From the NCBI GenBank assembly GCA_012295275.1, contig CM022666.1, positions 9,827,002-9,891,001 on the forward strand: 64,000 bases of DNA. The letters run 5' to 3'. The translations under genes and the position numbers were made by a program. This document shows, piece by piece, positions 25,637-35,799 of this stretch. The stretch comes from Chrysomallon squamiferum (Eukaryota; Mollusca; Gastropoda; Neomphalida; Peltospiridae). The notes under the pieces were generated by a model that saw only the letters and a list, made by a program, of their open reading frames with translations, ran no database searches and was not told the origin of the DNA. The stretch's first letter is position 1. Every line of letters begins with the position of its first letter.

Positions 25637-26686
25637 AATTAATGTATATTTTTTCATATTATTTTGTACTTCTGATGAGTTTTTTGTTTGATATATTGTA
25701 AGTAATTATTTGTGTTACAGATGATCCTAAAGTTTACTATGAAGACGCTTTCATCTTACAAGTGATAGAGGCTTACTGTAACAGTGCTAAAACGAGACAC
25801 ACTGTAAACTCATGTAAGTGTTTACAATTGTTTACACAAAGTTAATTCATATGGTTACAATTAAAATATCTAGTGATAGATGACATATTTACATTTTGAT
25901 AAAATAATGTTACATTTAAAAAAAGACAGTCATACAGTTAATTAGTAATTTACACTGTGTACGCTCTACTTTCACATTTACAAAAAAACAGACAGTTAAC
26001 TTCTTTAGTTACATTTTGTTTACACTCTAATTTTACATGTACAAGCACCAGACATAAGGTTAACTGATGTTTACATTAGTTTATACTCTAATTTTACATT
26101 TACAAAAAGCAGTTATATAGTTAACTTACTTATTTTCATTTTGTTTACATTCTAGTTTTTCATTTTGAAAAATCCACTCATATAATAAACTTGTATCTTT
26201 ACATTTTGTTTACATTCAAATTTTACATTAACAAAAACCAGACAGATACTTAACTTGTAAATTTACAGTATTTAGTTCAAACTGTTTCCAATTTTACATA
26301 AGATATGATACAAAGATTTACTTTGTATGTTTATTTTTCTTTTTGCATTTTATATTTACAAAAACCATACACACAATTATATAGGTTATTTACAATATTT
26401 AGTTCACACACTGTGTAGTAGAAATCAGATAAGTGGCAACTGTAATATCACTGAAATATATCTAAACAAAAAGAAGTAATTATGACAAATTTTTCTAGTT
26501 CAAACTAATGTGGTGAAGATACTTACGGTTCAGCAGTGACATCAATAATAAATTTCATCTTTAATCTAGATTAATTACTATATCAATTTATTTTACAATT
26601 AGTTTAAGTATTAATTAATTTTCATTATAAAAGTCATCAGATTGATTCTTACATTTATTATTCTGGAATTAAAAAAAATAAAAATA

Positions 26687-26717
<31 letters not shown>

Positions 26718-29700
26718 GGAAAAAAACCCAGAATTAATTATTATCCAAAAATATGTTGAAAGATTTAATCAGTAATTTTGTTAACCTGGTTTTATGTAGA
26801 TAGTCAAATCACAGGATGCAATCATTTAAACATCACAATTTTTCATAATAAAAGCAGACACAAAATACAGTCATCATATTTTAATGTTGTTTAAGTTGTG
26901 TGTTTATTCTTGTTCGTTTTGTTGCTGATTTCTTTCGCACAAACACTGAACGTTTAATGTCTACTGCACAAAGTAATTAGAACTGTTGTGTGAAAGTTAT
27001 TTGCAAATGTAAAGTTACAAGCATTTTAATGATAGGAAAACCATATTTTATGCAAATGTTGAGTAAAATGCACAGCAGCTGATGTTTACAAATCTGTGTT
27101 TATGATGATAAAATCAGTTGTTTACATAAAGCATCACCTGATGGGTTTTTACATAAAATTTCACACACAAACAGCATCAGTTGATTTTGTTATGTAAGCT
27201 CTCAGTTGATGTTTACATAACATCTCACACAAAAACAGAGCATCACATGATGTTTACGACACATAAACAGGACAGCAGCTAATGTTACAGCTAGGATCAA
27301 TTACCTTACCAAGTCAGTATTTTACTTAGATGTTAAATTCAGTGTTTACTTCACAATAAAACTCAGTATTTAATTACTTCACAAAAAACCCCAGTATTTA
27401 ATTAGTTTACAATAAAACTCAGTATGTAATTGCTTCACAATAAAACTCTGTATTTAATTACTTCACAGTAAAACTCAATATTTAATTACTTCACAATAAA
27501 ACTCAATATTTAATTACTTCGCAATAAAACTCAGTATTTAATTATTTCACAATTAAACTCAGTATTTAATTACTTCATAATAAAAATTCATTTAACACAT
27601 TAAAAAGTAAAGTGATAATGTTAACACTAACACAACATTCAAATATATCATTTGTTTTTATTGTGAATCACATTACATCTTAATTTAGTTTGCTGTGTCC
27701 TCCCTTGCATGAACACAGTGTTGTTAAAATTTCTGTGCTGTGTTTTTATTGATTATAAACATTTGAGGAACATGTAAACGTTCTGAAATGTGACTGGTTT
27801 GGAAAAGGCAGATTGTGCCATTTGTTAAAATAGGTGTATGTACAAAAAAGTTTTGAAAGACTGAGTACAAAAAAATAAATAAATAAAAATAAATAAATAA
27901 AAAAATAATGCCAGTAGAATTTAAATAAAACTATTACACAAGACTGAGTCACTTTCTTTACCTTTTTTACTTAAAAAATCGGATGTAAATTTTTAGATGG
28001 AAGTAATAGACAGTATATAGCATAAACCAGAACTTTACTAATTATATTACAAAGTGTTAACTATTTTGCTTATGTGTTTTAATTATTTATTTTTGTTTTT
28101 TGGTGGGTTTCAGGGTTTTTTCTATTGTTTTTATTTTACATTTTTACTGGAGTATTTCTGTTGGTTGACAAATGTGGAATGATGTATCATTCTTCTCATA
28201 TAATGTATCGTTAATTTAAACAAACGTATATAAATTATTATTATTTTTTAAATTTCTATCCACATATAATGAAGAAACAACTTTAGAAATAGTTACATAA
28301 GCATACTCACATGCATCCTGATTTTTTTTTTTTTTTAAATAATAGTAATAATAATAATAAACATTTAGATAACTAAAAAAAACACAAAAAAATAACAAAG
28401 TTGAAACAAAGCAACTAATTTTTACCTGCATACAGTTGACAATAAAATCTTTTTACTGGTACTTGTAGAAGATAATTTCTGTGTGGTAATATTATAACAT
28501 TTTCATCTCAACTAAATAAAAAAAAAAAAGATTAATTTTTACCTGCTGACTTTAAAAATGTTTTTACCTGTGTAGGTAGACAAATAATTTCGGAAAGAAG
28601 AAATCTTAAAGGTAGGGATGCTAAGAAGTTCTGACATAATTCACCGCATCCTGCAGTTTGGTCCATTCTCTCACTAGGTTAGACTTGTCAGATGTCAGCA
28701 TGTCGCATACATCACAGTCGTGCATTTTGATTAGTTTTATCTGTTCAAATGTTAGTAATCTCTTAGTGTCATGTCAGTAGAACTAAAACAGTTGTTTTTA
28801 TTATTTTATTCTTTATTTATTTAATTTATTTTTTTATTTGTTTATTTGTTTGTATATTTATTTATTTATTGTTTTTTTGTTTACATATTTATTATTTATG
28901 TTTATAAATTTAAATATTTGTTGTTTGTTCTCTTGTTTATATATCTTGTATTTAGTTTATTTATTTTCTTATTTATTGTTTATTTTTTATTTATTTGATT
29001 AGTTTATTATTGTTTATTCATTTATTGTTTATTTATTTATTTATATGCTTTTATTTATTTATTTATTTATTTATTTATTGTTTGTTTGTTTATTTCCCCT
29101 TTCAGTGTTCAGTGTTACTATGTTTTCCTCATGAATATTTTAATAATGGTTATTAGTTTTCATATGGAAGAAAAAATAGAGACAAAGACTGAGAAAGAAA
29201 GAAAAATTGAGATAAGTTAAAAAGAATGATGAGGGAGAGAGAGAGAAAGAGAGAGAGACCGAGAGAAAACATTTTCCTAATACATTTTATCACAACATTG
29301 ACATTTATTTATTTATTTATTTATGTATTTATATGAGTAATTTATAAATAAAGGAAGTGATTGTGAAGATGTTTAATTTGTACACACAGTTTGTTAATGC
29401 TTGAGCATGAATTCTGATTTGCTGGTTTTGTTTCTAGAATCTTTGTTTACGTGTTGAGTAAAGTGTAGCTTTGCCTTCTATGTCTTGAAGTAAACTTTGT
29501 GTTTCAATAAAAAGTTTGTTTAAATATCTGCTTAAATATTGGTTTTATTTACTATCTACAAAATACTTTGTGCTTGTTTTCATATCAACATAAATTTTGT
29601 GTTTGTTTACTGTAAATTTTTTGTTTGTTTACATATCAACATAAATTTTTACTTTGTAAACTCTGCATTTGTTTCATCCCTCATTATACTTTATTTTTAT

Positions 29701-32700
29701 TTCTGTAACCTTGTATTTGTTTACATATATGCCCAAACAAGCACAGTTGTTTACAGTTATTTCTGTGATGTTTATTGTGTTTATTTTTCTGTTGAAAGTT
29801 TTATTTGTTCTGCAGTTTTCCATTTTATTTTTATTTTCTTTCAGTTTTGTGTTATCATTTTGTGTTGTTCATTTTTTTTTTTTTTTTAAATAAGATTAAT
29901 TTATATACACATATTTGATTTTATATATACATATACAGTACTTTCAAATTACAAAGAAGCATGTAAACCTTAAACAAATATTTGTGAAAATGTTTTACAT
30001 ATCAGTTTATTTGATTCTTGTACTGAAAAATGATGAGTGTTCATTTTCTCAGATTTATGATTTGTTTGAGTTTGATAATGCATGTAATTTTACTTTCAGT
30101 ATATTTGACAACAAGATTTTTCATTTACGACCAATTTCATTGAATTGCTTCCTTAAATTTTACGTAATTTAATGTCTTATTAAATTGATTTTGCTGCAGT
30201 TTATATGAGAGCAGTGGTGATAATAAAAGTAATAAAAAACACATCTGTATTACCTTGCTGCACAACTGTAAAAAAATGTTCTTAAAAATAATCACTATAT
30301 TGATGTTTAATAAGTTATTATATTTCTACACTTTTTTCTTTTTTACCATTTATATTAATTATTTTTATATCATTGAACAAGAAAATGAGTTTGTAATGAA
30401 TTAAAAATACTAAACGGACAAATTATATCATATATTGCCCCATTTTTTATTTATTTTTTTGCTTTTATTGACAACTAATAATAATAATAATAACAGAAAT
30501 GCTAATAATAATAATAGTAATAAAAATAAAATTATAATAATTAAAATGTAAGAAGAAGAAATTCAGATTTGTTTAAATGGCTTCTGCACTAAACCAGGTG
30601 CTCTGCTGGATTTATGAAAGTTTATTTATTTATTTAATTATTTTATTTTGATCAAGAAAAAAATCAAATCCAATAATAAAAAAGAAGATCAATAACAATA
30701 AATGAAATTAACAAATGACATGTTTAATCTCCAACATAGCAATTTGTTTGTAAACATCATTATTAACATTTTGGTTTCAAGTGTTTGATCCTAACTTCAA
30801 ACAATAAATAATTAAATTTAGGAGCTCTTTTTAAAAATTAAACTTTTGTTTTGAATATTTAATTACTAACACAGAATTCACAGCATCTAACAATAAATTG
30901 ATCAACTAAAGATTGGTCTGTAAATATTGCCTAAGTTGTTGTTTTGACATTTTTTTTATTTCTTTATTTTATTTTATTTTTTCTTCTTCTAAATTTTTTA
31001 CTTGTGTTTAACACTTGCCCTCTTTTCCCATGCTGCTAACAACTTCAACCAGTGGATTTATCAAAGATGAGACTTAGTGATGGTTCTGGTTCTGGTTCCG
31101 GTTCAAACTCAAGTGCTGAAGCTTACACAGAACCACTTATCTCCCCCGACTTAGACGACTACAATTTTCTGCGAGGTCACAACATGATGCAGGGATTCTG
31201 CTGTGCGACGTTCCCACTGGCACGAGGATTAGCCAGGACAATGAAACGTTTGTAAAACATTGGATCTGAGTGAATTAAACATATTTGTCAATCTAAGTGA
31301 ATTAATCATGTTAATGAAATATTGAATCTAAATGAATTAAAGATGTTGGTGAAACATTTAATCAAAGTGTAAAACACTGAATCTAAGAGATTTAAACAGA
31401 TTTGTAAGTGAAACATTAAACATGTTTGTGAAACTGAATCTAAGTGAATGAAAAATCTGTGAAACCCTGAATCTAAGTGAATGAAACCTGTTTGCTAGTG
31501 AAACATTTGTCAAATCCTGAATCTACATGAATTAAACGTTTATGAATGAAACACTGAACCTGAATGAATTAAATTTGTTTGTTAATGAAACAGAATCTAA
31601 GTGAATTAAACATTTGTGGAACAATGAATCTAAGTGAATGCAACATGTTTATTAGTGAAACACTGAATCTAAATAAATTAAACATGTTTGTTAGTCAAAC
31701 AATAAATTTAAGTGAAGTAGGAAATTACTTAGTGAGTGTTTTAAAAATGAACTGTTTATAGAATTTTGTCACTATGGTGATATTATTTTTCAGGAACCTC
31801 AGAACTTTGTTTCAGGGTGATTTTCTTTGTTGTCATGGTAACCATTATGATGTTAGCTGCTTATAGTATAAATTACACTGCCATTTTCAACAATACTCAA
31901 CTGTACAAACATTATTTATTTATTTATTTATTTATTATATTTGATTTTAAGAATTACAATAATTTCTTATTTACAAAGTTATTTGTTTACTGAAGTGTTC
32001 AGTTTTATGTTTGAAGACTTTGCAATGGGAAGTGTGTATGTTTAACAAATAAAACCTTATTTTATGCTATTTAGTTTTAATTTTAAAATATGTGAAAAGG
32101 GTGGTATATTTAATACGTGAGCTAGTGTATCTGTTGTGTTACTGAAAGGGTGTGTTTACAATACTTATTGATTATTTTCTATTCTGAATTGTTTTATATA
32201 GATTTTCTACACAGATTAAATTAAAAAAGTTTATTAAAACACACATACACACACACACACACACACACCTGCCATTTACAGCTGACTGAAAAAAGTTGCA
32301 GTATATGAATTTTATCTTTTTACTCACAAACACCACATTTTTGTCCAACAAAAAGAAGTATTTAATAAGAGATAAAAATGTTGGAAAAATTATAGTTATT
32401 TTTTGTTTGTTTTACATAAAGATTTTTTTGAGATGATATTGCATTGTTTTATTAATGGTGCTGTTTTATAGCTATTGTTTATTTTTACAAATTCATTTTT
32501 AGTTCCATATTGTACTTTTATTAATTTAGCTGTGATGTAAAGAATTATAATTATTTTTCACTTGTAAATGAAAATATAATTATATCCACACATGATGATA
32601 TTATGTTTTTTTTTAGTTATTTTGTGTTGTTGTTATTGTTATTTTGTGTGGTTGTTACTGTTATTCAGTGTTGCAGTTATTGTTACTTCGTCTTGTTTTA

Positions 32701-33307
32701 CTTTGGTTGGTTTATTTTGGCTGGGTTACCTCACTGTGTCTTTCATATTTCTATTTCCTATTTTCTTTTCTTTTTTATACTAATTTTGTTTTCTGTTTTA
32801 TTTTATTGTTTTCAGGTGATATATGCATTATATAATTTTTATATGATTTTGGTACGATCTACCATTGTTAAATATATATATCTCACTTTCTCGGTCTATG
32901 GATATCTCTTAATCTCTGTATCATATAATCAGGCAGACAGAAATAAGTAAAGAGCCATACATACACACCAAACACCAATTGTAGGGACTTATGTATATGT
33001 GTGTGTGTGTGTGCTTGTATATATATATATGTATATATACACACACACATGATCCAGTTTGTTTTCAGTAATTATCTGAGAACTGTCAGTTTTCAGTAGT
33101 TTTCTGTGAACTTTCAGTTTTCAGTAGTTTCTAAGAAGTCTGATTTCAGTAGTTTTCTATAAACTGTCAATTTTTAATAGTTTGTTTGTGAAACATCAGT
33201 TTCAGTCTCTGTCAACTAAATTTCCATTAGTTTTCTGTGAACTGTCTGTTTTCTGTAACTTTCTGTAACTTTGTTAACTGTTTTCAGTGGTTCTCCCTGA
33301 ACAGTTT

Positions 33308-33339
<32 letters not shown>

Positions 33340-35799
33340 TACACACATATACATAAGTCCTTACAGTTGAAGCTTGGTGTGTATGGCTGTGTACTTATTT
33401 ATGTCTGTCTAATTATATGATACAGAGATTAAGAGATATCCATAGACTGAGAGAGTGTGAGATAGAGAGTTTAAGAGTACTTATATACAAGTTTAAATCT
33501 TCATGAGTATTTACAAATGTATCTCTGCATGTATGTATCTTAGAGCGTATTAGCAGACTTGTGTTGTTTTAAACTGAGATTCCTTGCTGAAATTTATTTA
33601 CACTGAGGCTTTAACTATTAATGCTATTTAATGAGATATGATGATAAAATGTAATGAGTGTGATGATGAAACCTAATGAGTTATAATGATCAAATATAAT
33701 GAGTTAGGATAAAATGAAATGAGCTATGATGATGAAATATAATGAGTTACGATGATCAAATATGAGTTACAATGATAAAATGTGATGAGTTATGATGATA
33801 ATTCATGATGAATTATGTTGATGAAGTATAATGAGTTACGATGATAAAATGTAATGAGTTACAATGATAAAATGTAATGAGTTACAATTATGAAATATAT
33901 TGAATTACAGTGATGAAATAAAATGAGTTACAATGATGAAATATAATGAGTTATGATGATAAAATGTAATGAGTTATATAATAGTTTGTGTTGTGTTCTG
34001 TGTAGAACTTCTGCAAATATTTTCTGTTGACATTGTTTAGTTTGCGCATGCATACATACATTAATACCCATTGTGTTATATAACTTGTTAATTCAAAGCA
34101 TGTTATTCTGAATGATTGATTACTGCTGTTTATATGTTTCAAAGCTGTGTCTTAATCCAGCATGCATATATGTTGTTGTTTCTGCTTCAGTTGTGTTAAT
34201 GTTTATTGAAATAATATGTAACTATTTTGACAAATAATTTAATATCGCTGTTCACATGAAACAAATTAAAGTTTTGACTATTTATTTTATAATTAATTAA
34301 TATTTAAGAAAGTTTTATTGTTGTTATTACATCTGAAAGTTAATAATAATAATAATAATAATTAAGAATAATAATAATAATAATAATAATTAATAATAAT
34401 AAATTGTGATATACACCATATTTTGGGTCGTTTTCTTGGCTGGTATTTCTGTAGCTTTCTGAATCTATCCAGTTTGTTTTCAGTAATTACCTGAGAACTG
34501 TCAGTTTTCAATAGTTTTCTGTAAACTTTCAGTTTTCAGTAGTTTCTAAGAAGTTTTGTGAATTATCAGTTTTCAGCCTCTGTCAACTGAATTTCCATTA
34601 GTTTTCTGTTAACTGTTTTCAGTGGTTCTCCCTGAACAGTTTTCATTATTTGTGAACTGTCCAATTTTAGTACTTTTCTGTGAACTGTCTGTTCAAAAGA
34701 ATTTTCTGAGAAATGCAAAAATTCAGTAGCTCTCTGTGGATTGACACTTTTAAGGCTTCTCTGTAACTGTCAGATTTCAAATCATTATGCAACTATAAAT
34801 CAGTAATACTAATAATTCATTTAAAATTTTAATATTATGAAGTCTTACATTTGTTCTTAATATTGCTGTAATAGTTCTAAATTTATTAAATGAAAAATTG
34901 TAATCAGTTTAATTATATAAATAGTAATTAAAATATTTCTCACCTGTACTTTTAATGAAAAAATATCAAAATTTGCTTTAGATGTTGTGTTTAAGTTTTG
35001 TCAGTGTTGCTGTTGTTGATTGCTGCTTACATGATGTTTTTGCTTCAATCCCACAGCTGTTTTAAGTTCTCCTCACGTCCTCATTGCTGATGAAGAAAAA
35101 ATCATTGATGAATCAGACTTTCAAGAAAAGTAAGTAACACATAAAATATCCTTTTTGTGCTGCTTAATGGACAGAATATTCTTTTAATAGTATAAAATAT
35201 GTTTACTTTAATCACACCATTATTATTATTATTATTATTATATAATTTTTTTTATTTATGTAATTATTTTTTTTTTTTTTTTTCTGGAAATGTTAAAGTA
35301 AGATAATGTTTTTTTTGTTGTAAGTGTGAAAGGTCAAAGGGAGATGTTTTTCATGTTATAATTGTGAAATGTTAAAGTGAGATGATGTTTTTTGTTGACA
35401 GAACACTTGTAGATACTGTGTATTCATTGAAAGACAAAGTCAAGGAACTTGAACAGGTATTGATTGGTTTTATTTAATATCTTTTTTTTGTGTCATACAC
35501 AGCCAAATACACACAACCATGCACATACAGATACACATACATGAAAACATGCAGATACAACATACACAGCCACAAACACACATAGTCACACTGTAACTGT
35601 TCCATCCTCTATTTCTGAGTATAACAAATAATTTTGTTATAATAGTTTTATTGTAATGATGTTGCTGCTGTAGGAACAGAAGCGAATGAAGCGTGACATT
35701 GAGGATGAGAGGAAAGCTCGGCGCAGACTTGAGAACATGATACACAAACAAATGGGACGACAGCTACTGGAGCCAGTGTCTAGTGAAACATCAGCATGA
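13777..35799 (+). CDS. ARHGEF7: PIX/Cool-type Rac/Cdc42 GEF (ARHGEF7/ARHGEF6 orthologue), 19 exons
   Basis: Exons: 13777-14568, 17615-17738, 18236-18312, 18608-18702, 19236-19331, 20141-20263, 20491-20629, 21258-21317, 22100-22180, 22525-22674, 22859-22937, 23433-23560, 23946-24171, 24546-24596, 25721-25813, 31053-31247, 35057-35129, 35402-35456, 35674-35799. All phases agree and give 920 residues. Order: novel N-terminal extension (1-248), SH3 (249-304), DH (about 328-515), PH (about 530-650), Pro/basic linker, GIT-binding segment and C-terminal coiled coil. Human beta-PIX is about 650-800 residues; the excess is mainly the N-terminus. PIX proteins exchange nucleotide on Rac/Cdc42, bind PAK through SH3 and GIT through the C-terminal part, and trimerise by the coiled coil. 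No calponin-homology domain was found upstream. The C-terminus SETSA has a PDZ-ligand-like T at -2, weaker than vertebrate DETNL. Whether it matches ARHGEF6 or ARHGEF7 cannot be resolved; one invertebrate gene is likely. Confidence 0.95.
14880..15318. repeat. Minisatellite, about 9 units of roughly 47-60 bp
   Basis: Units read like TACATGTAGTAGATAACATG then TTAAAGTTATAATAT plus a variable tail. It lies in PIX intron 1. Confidence 0.85.
15570..15629. repeat. (CT)n microsatellite
   Basis: About 60 bp of CT in PIX intron 1. Confidence 0.95.
16010..16870. repeat. Long degenerate minisatellite, about 25 units
   Basis: About 860 bp of diverged 30-35-bp units, each with a version of TAATACAGGTAGATATCACA. 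Divergence between units is high, so the array is old. Each unit contains ATACAG/GTA, which resembles fused acceptor and donor signals. PIX intron 1. Confidence 0.8.
17270..17614 (+). repeat. Array of about nine copies of the exon 2 acceptor
   Basis: The real junction is TTAATTACAG at 17605-17614 followed by exon bases CTGTGTTTTT. Upstream, variants of TTAATTACAGCTGTGTTTT recur near 17297, 17327, 17351, 17416, 17456, 17496, 17529 and 17571. At least six retain an AG at the homologous position. The unit thus spans polypyrimidine tract, AG and the first 8-9 exon bases. Confidence 0.85.
17615..17738 (+). CDS. ARHGEF7: PIX exon 2: SH3 domain core
   Basis: Encodes [20 protein letters not shown] then [19 protein letters not shown]. 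It contains the SH3 signatures GWWEG and GWFPSNYV and is nearly identical to the beta-PIX SH3 that binds PAK. It is entered from an acceptor reiterated upstream (see 17270-17614). Confidence 0.95.
17957..18015. repeat. (ATT)n microsatellite
   Basis: About 55 bp of ATT triplets in PIX intron 2, followed by a T-run at 18051-18074. Confidence 0.95.
18236..19331 (+). CDS. ARHGEF7: PIX exons 3-5: start of DH (RhoGEF) domain
   Basis: Exons 18236-18312, 18608-18702 and 19236-19331. They encode SISY-like [17 protein letters not shown], then [20 protein letters not shown] and [20 protein letters not shown], the first conserved region of PIX DH domains. The catalytic Glu of the CR1 helix (IIETE) is present. 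Two of the three introns in this block begin with arrays copied from the preceding exon edge. Confidence 0.93.
18352..18562 (+). repeat. Three relic copies of the 3' half of PIX exon 3
   Basis: The unit starts at TTCAGATATC. It is present in the exon at 18261 and again at 18352, 18425 and 18498 (the last two steps are exactly 73 bp). Each copy carries about 50 bp of exon sequence (CATCTCCTACAAG, GAAAGTATG, GCTTTACCAC) plus the donor region. All three lack the donor GT: GTTGTAAGT became GTTATAAGT or GTTAAAAGT. Confidence 0.92.
19332..19525 (+). repeat. Array reiterating the exon 5 donor edge
   Basis: The real edge is TGTGAAAAGTAAGTAG (GT at 19332). About five copies follow at 35-60-bp spacing (AGTGTAAAAAGTAAATAG, TTTGAAGAGTAAGTAG, AGTGTAAAAAGTAAGTAG, ATGTGAAAAGTAACTAG, AGTGTGAAATATAAGTAA). 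Confidence 0.82.
20141..22180 (+). CDS. ARHGEF7: PIX exons 6-9: rest of DH domain
   Basis: Exons 20141-20263, 20491-20629, 21258-21317 and 22100-22180. Key blocks are [39 protein letters not shown] (the CR3 core that contacts the GTPase) and IKGWEGE at the DH-PH junction. The order and spacing match vertebrate PIX throughout. Exon 8 is only 60 bp. Confidence 0.94.
20264..20385 (+). repeat. Array starting at the exon 6 donor
   Basis: About five units of 22-24 bp (TAATTACAATATTTATTTATTC). The first unit overlaps the intron start GTTTGTAATACC. No exon bases are included here. Confidence 0.7.
20670..20760. repeat. (CA)n/(CATA)n microsatellite
   Basis: Short CA and ACAT repeats in PIX intron 7. 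Similar CA-rich stretches recur at 21030-21120. Confidence 0.85.
21318..21850 (+). repeat. Array of about nine copies of the exon 8 donor junction
   Basis: The real edge is TACAGAGAAATAGCA then GTGAGTGAT (GT at 21318). Copies at about 59-60-bp spacing (near 21362, 21421, 21481, 21540, 21599, 21657, 21714, 21774, 21833) keep TACAGAGAA(A/C)TAGCA, most followed by GTAAGT. Between them is TTTAATGTCAAGTTTTTATA. The copies retain strong donors, so they are potential decoys. Confidence 0.92.
22195..22300. repeat. (CA)n-rich microsatellite
   Basis: CACACA/CATGCA repeats 15 bp after the exon 9 donor. Short frames on both strands here are spurious. Confidence 0.9.
22525..23560 (+). CDS. ARHGEF7: PIX exons 10-12: PH domain
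   Basis: Exons 22525-22674, 22859-22937 and 23433-23560. They encode [48 protein letters not shown] and a terminal helix with the invariant PH tryptophan ([10 protein letters not shown]). The fit to PIX PH domains is close. Confidence 0.93.
23161..23432 (+). repeat. Copy of exon 11 donor edge, then array leading into exon 12 acceptor
   Basis: At 23161-23186, TGTTTTAAAATATCAGGTAC matches the real exon 11 end (GGTTTTGAAATATCAGGTAT). Downstream, about four GTTGT-rich units of 45-60 bp, each with GGAxAAAGATxAxTGTTG, run directly into the acceptor GGTGTTGCAG at 23432. Confidence 0.7.
23946..24171 (+). CDS. ARHGEF7: PIX exon 13: Pro/basic linker
   Basis: The Ser/Thr-rich start is not conserved. 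The end, [20 protein letters not shown], then [15 protein letters not shown], matches the conserved vertebrate WSLSCLRPAPPLRPS...KRKP block after the PH domain. The exon ends phase 1 at GTATATT. Confidence 0.92.
24172..24437 (+). repeat. Array starting at the exon 13 donor
   Basis: About ten units of 22-30 bp (TTAAATAAATCAGATATGTTA). The first unit coincides with the intron start GTATATTAAATAAATG. Confidence 0.85.
24546..24596 (+). CDS. ARHGEF7: PIX exon 14: 51-bp acidic/aromatic exon, possible cassette
   Basis: Encodes [17 protein letters not shown] between the KRKP block and the GIT-binding exon. It has phase 1 at both ends, so inclusion or skipping preserves frame. The acceptor CCAAG is weaker than its neighbours (few pyrimidines nearby), which favours alternative use. 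The donor is GTAAGA. Confidence 0.65.
24600..25720. other. PIX intron 14, AT-rich
   Basis: No repeated exon copies. Contains a poly(A) run at 24805-24824 and a (TA)n at 25612-25636. Confidence 0.6.
25721..25813 (+). CDS. ARHGEF7: PIX exon 15: GIT-binding segment
   Basis: Encodes [20 protein letters not shown] then HTVNS, matching the vertebrate beta-PIX EEDAQILKVIEAYCTSAKTR block that binds the Spa2 region of GIT proteins. It is symmetric (phase 1-1). Confidence 0.94.
25814..26420 (+). repeat. Degenerate array in PIX intron 15
   Basis: About six to seven units of 75-100 bp with TTTACATTTTGTTTACACTC, AATTTTACATTTACAAAAA and a CAGACAGTTAACTT-like segment. It starts within about 10 bp of the exon 15 donor. 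Confidence 0.7.
27350..27600. repeat. Minisatellite, about 8 units of roughly 31 bp
   Basis: Units read AAACTCAGTATTTAATTACT TCACAATA with few changes. It lies deep in PIX intron 15. Confidence 0.85.
27601..31052. other. Distal PIX intron 15: AT-rich, many short repeats
   Basis: TTTA/TTTG tetramers at 28795-29095 and 29309-29326, purine (GA)-rich DNA near 29230-29275, and AAT tracts near 30478-30545. Frames here (such as 29539-29889) are Phe/Tyr/Val-rich and lack any start or splice support. Confidence 0.6.
31053..31255 (+). CDS. ARHGEF7: PIX exon 16: cassette with alternative in-frame stop
   Basis: Opens after CAACCAG. It encodes a Ser/Gly run ([13 protein letters not shown]) and a conserved-looking part ([20 protein letters not shown], then [18 protein letters not shown]). 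A donor GTTTGT at 31248 gives a 195-bp, phase 1-1 cassette that joins exon 17 in frame. If that donor is not used, the frame reads two more codons and hits TAA at 31253-31255, giving a PIX ending ...MKRL without the coiled coil. The donor is non-consensus at +3. It is supported by the downstream tandem array, which reiterates this same exon edge. A terminal alternative exon is the competing view. Confidence 0.72.
31248..31762 (+). repeat. Array reiterating the exon 16 donor edge
   Basis: The exon edge ATGAAAC then GTTTGTAAAACATTGGATCT is itself the first unit. About 13 units of 30-50 bp follow with AATTAAACATGTTTGTTAGTG and AAACACTGAATCTAAGTG variants. Confidence 0.85.
32871..33466. repeat. 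Large foldback structure with a minisatellite core
   Basis: The left arm (about 32871-33052) and right arm (about 33308-33466) are inverted copies. For example GGTCTATGGATATCTCTTAA (left) answers TTAAGAGATATCCATAGACT (right), and the arms include (TG)n/(CA)n and (TA)n tracts. The 255-bp centre is an array of TTTTCAGTAGTTTTCTGTGA-like units. PIX intron 16. Confidence 0.88.
33620..33975. repeat. Minisatellite, about 15 units of 22-25 bp
   Basis: Units read ATGATGATAAAATGTAATGA GTTA with frequent single changes. Confidence 0.9.
34467..34790. repeat. Second copy of the foldback core, extended
   Basis: 34467-34645 closely matches 33053-33308: it starts CCAGTTTGTTTTCAGTAATT and ends CAGTGGTTCTCCCTGAACAG. 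Here it lacks the inverted arms and continues with further degenerate units. Confidence 0.85.
35057..35799 (+). CDS. ARHGEF7: PIX exons 17-19: C-terminal coiled coil
   Basis: Exons 35057-35129, 35402-35456 and 35674-35799. They encode [35 protein letters not shown] (human counterpart SLVDTVYALKDEVQELRQ) and a basic heptad helix ([19 protein letters not shown]). The protein ends SSETSA at TGA 35797-35799. The coiled coil mediates PIX trimerisation in vertebrates. Confidence 0.93.
35290..35401 (+). repeat. Array leading into the exon 18 acceptor
   Basis: Two to three units of about 50 bp (GAAATGTTAAAGTRAGATRATG then TTTTTTGTTG). The last one ends in the acceptor TTGTTGACAG. Preceded by a T-run at 35264-35283. 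Confidence 0.7.
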
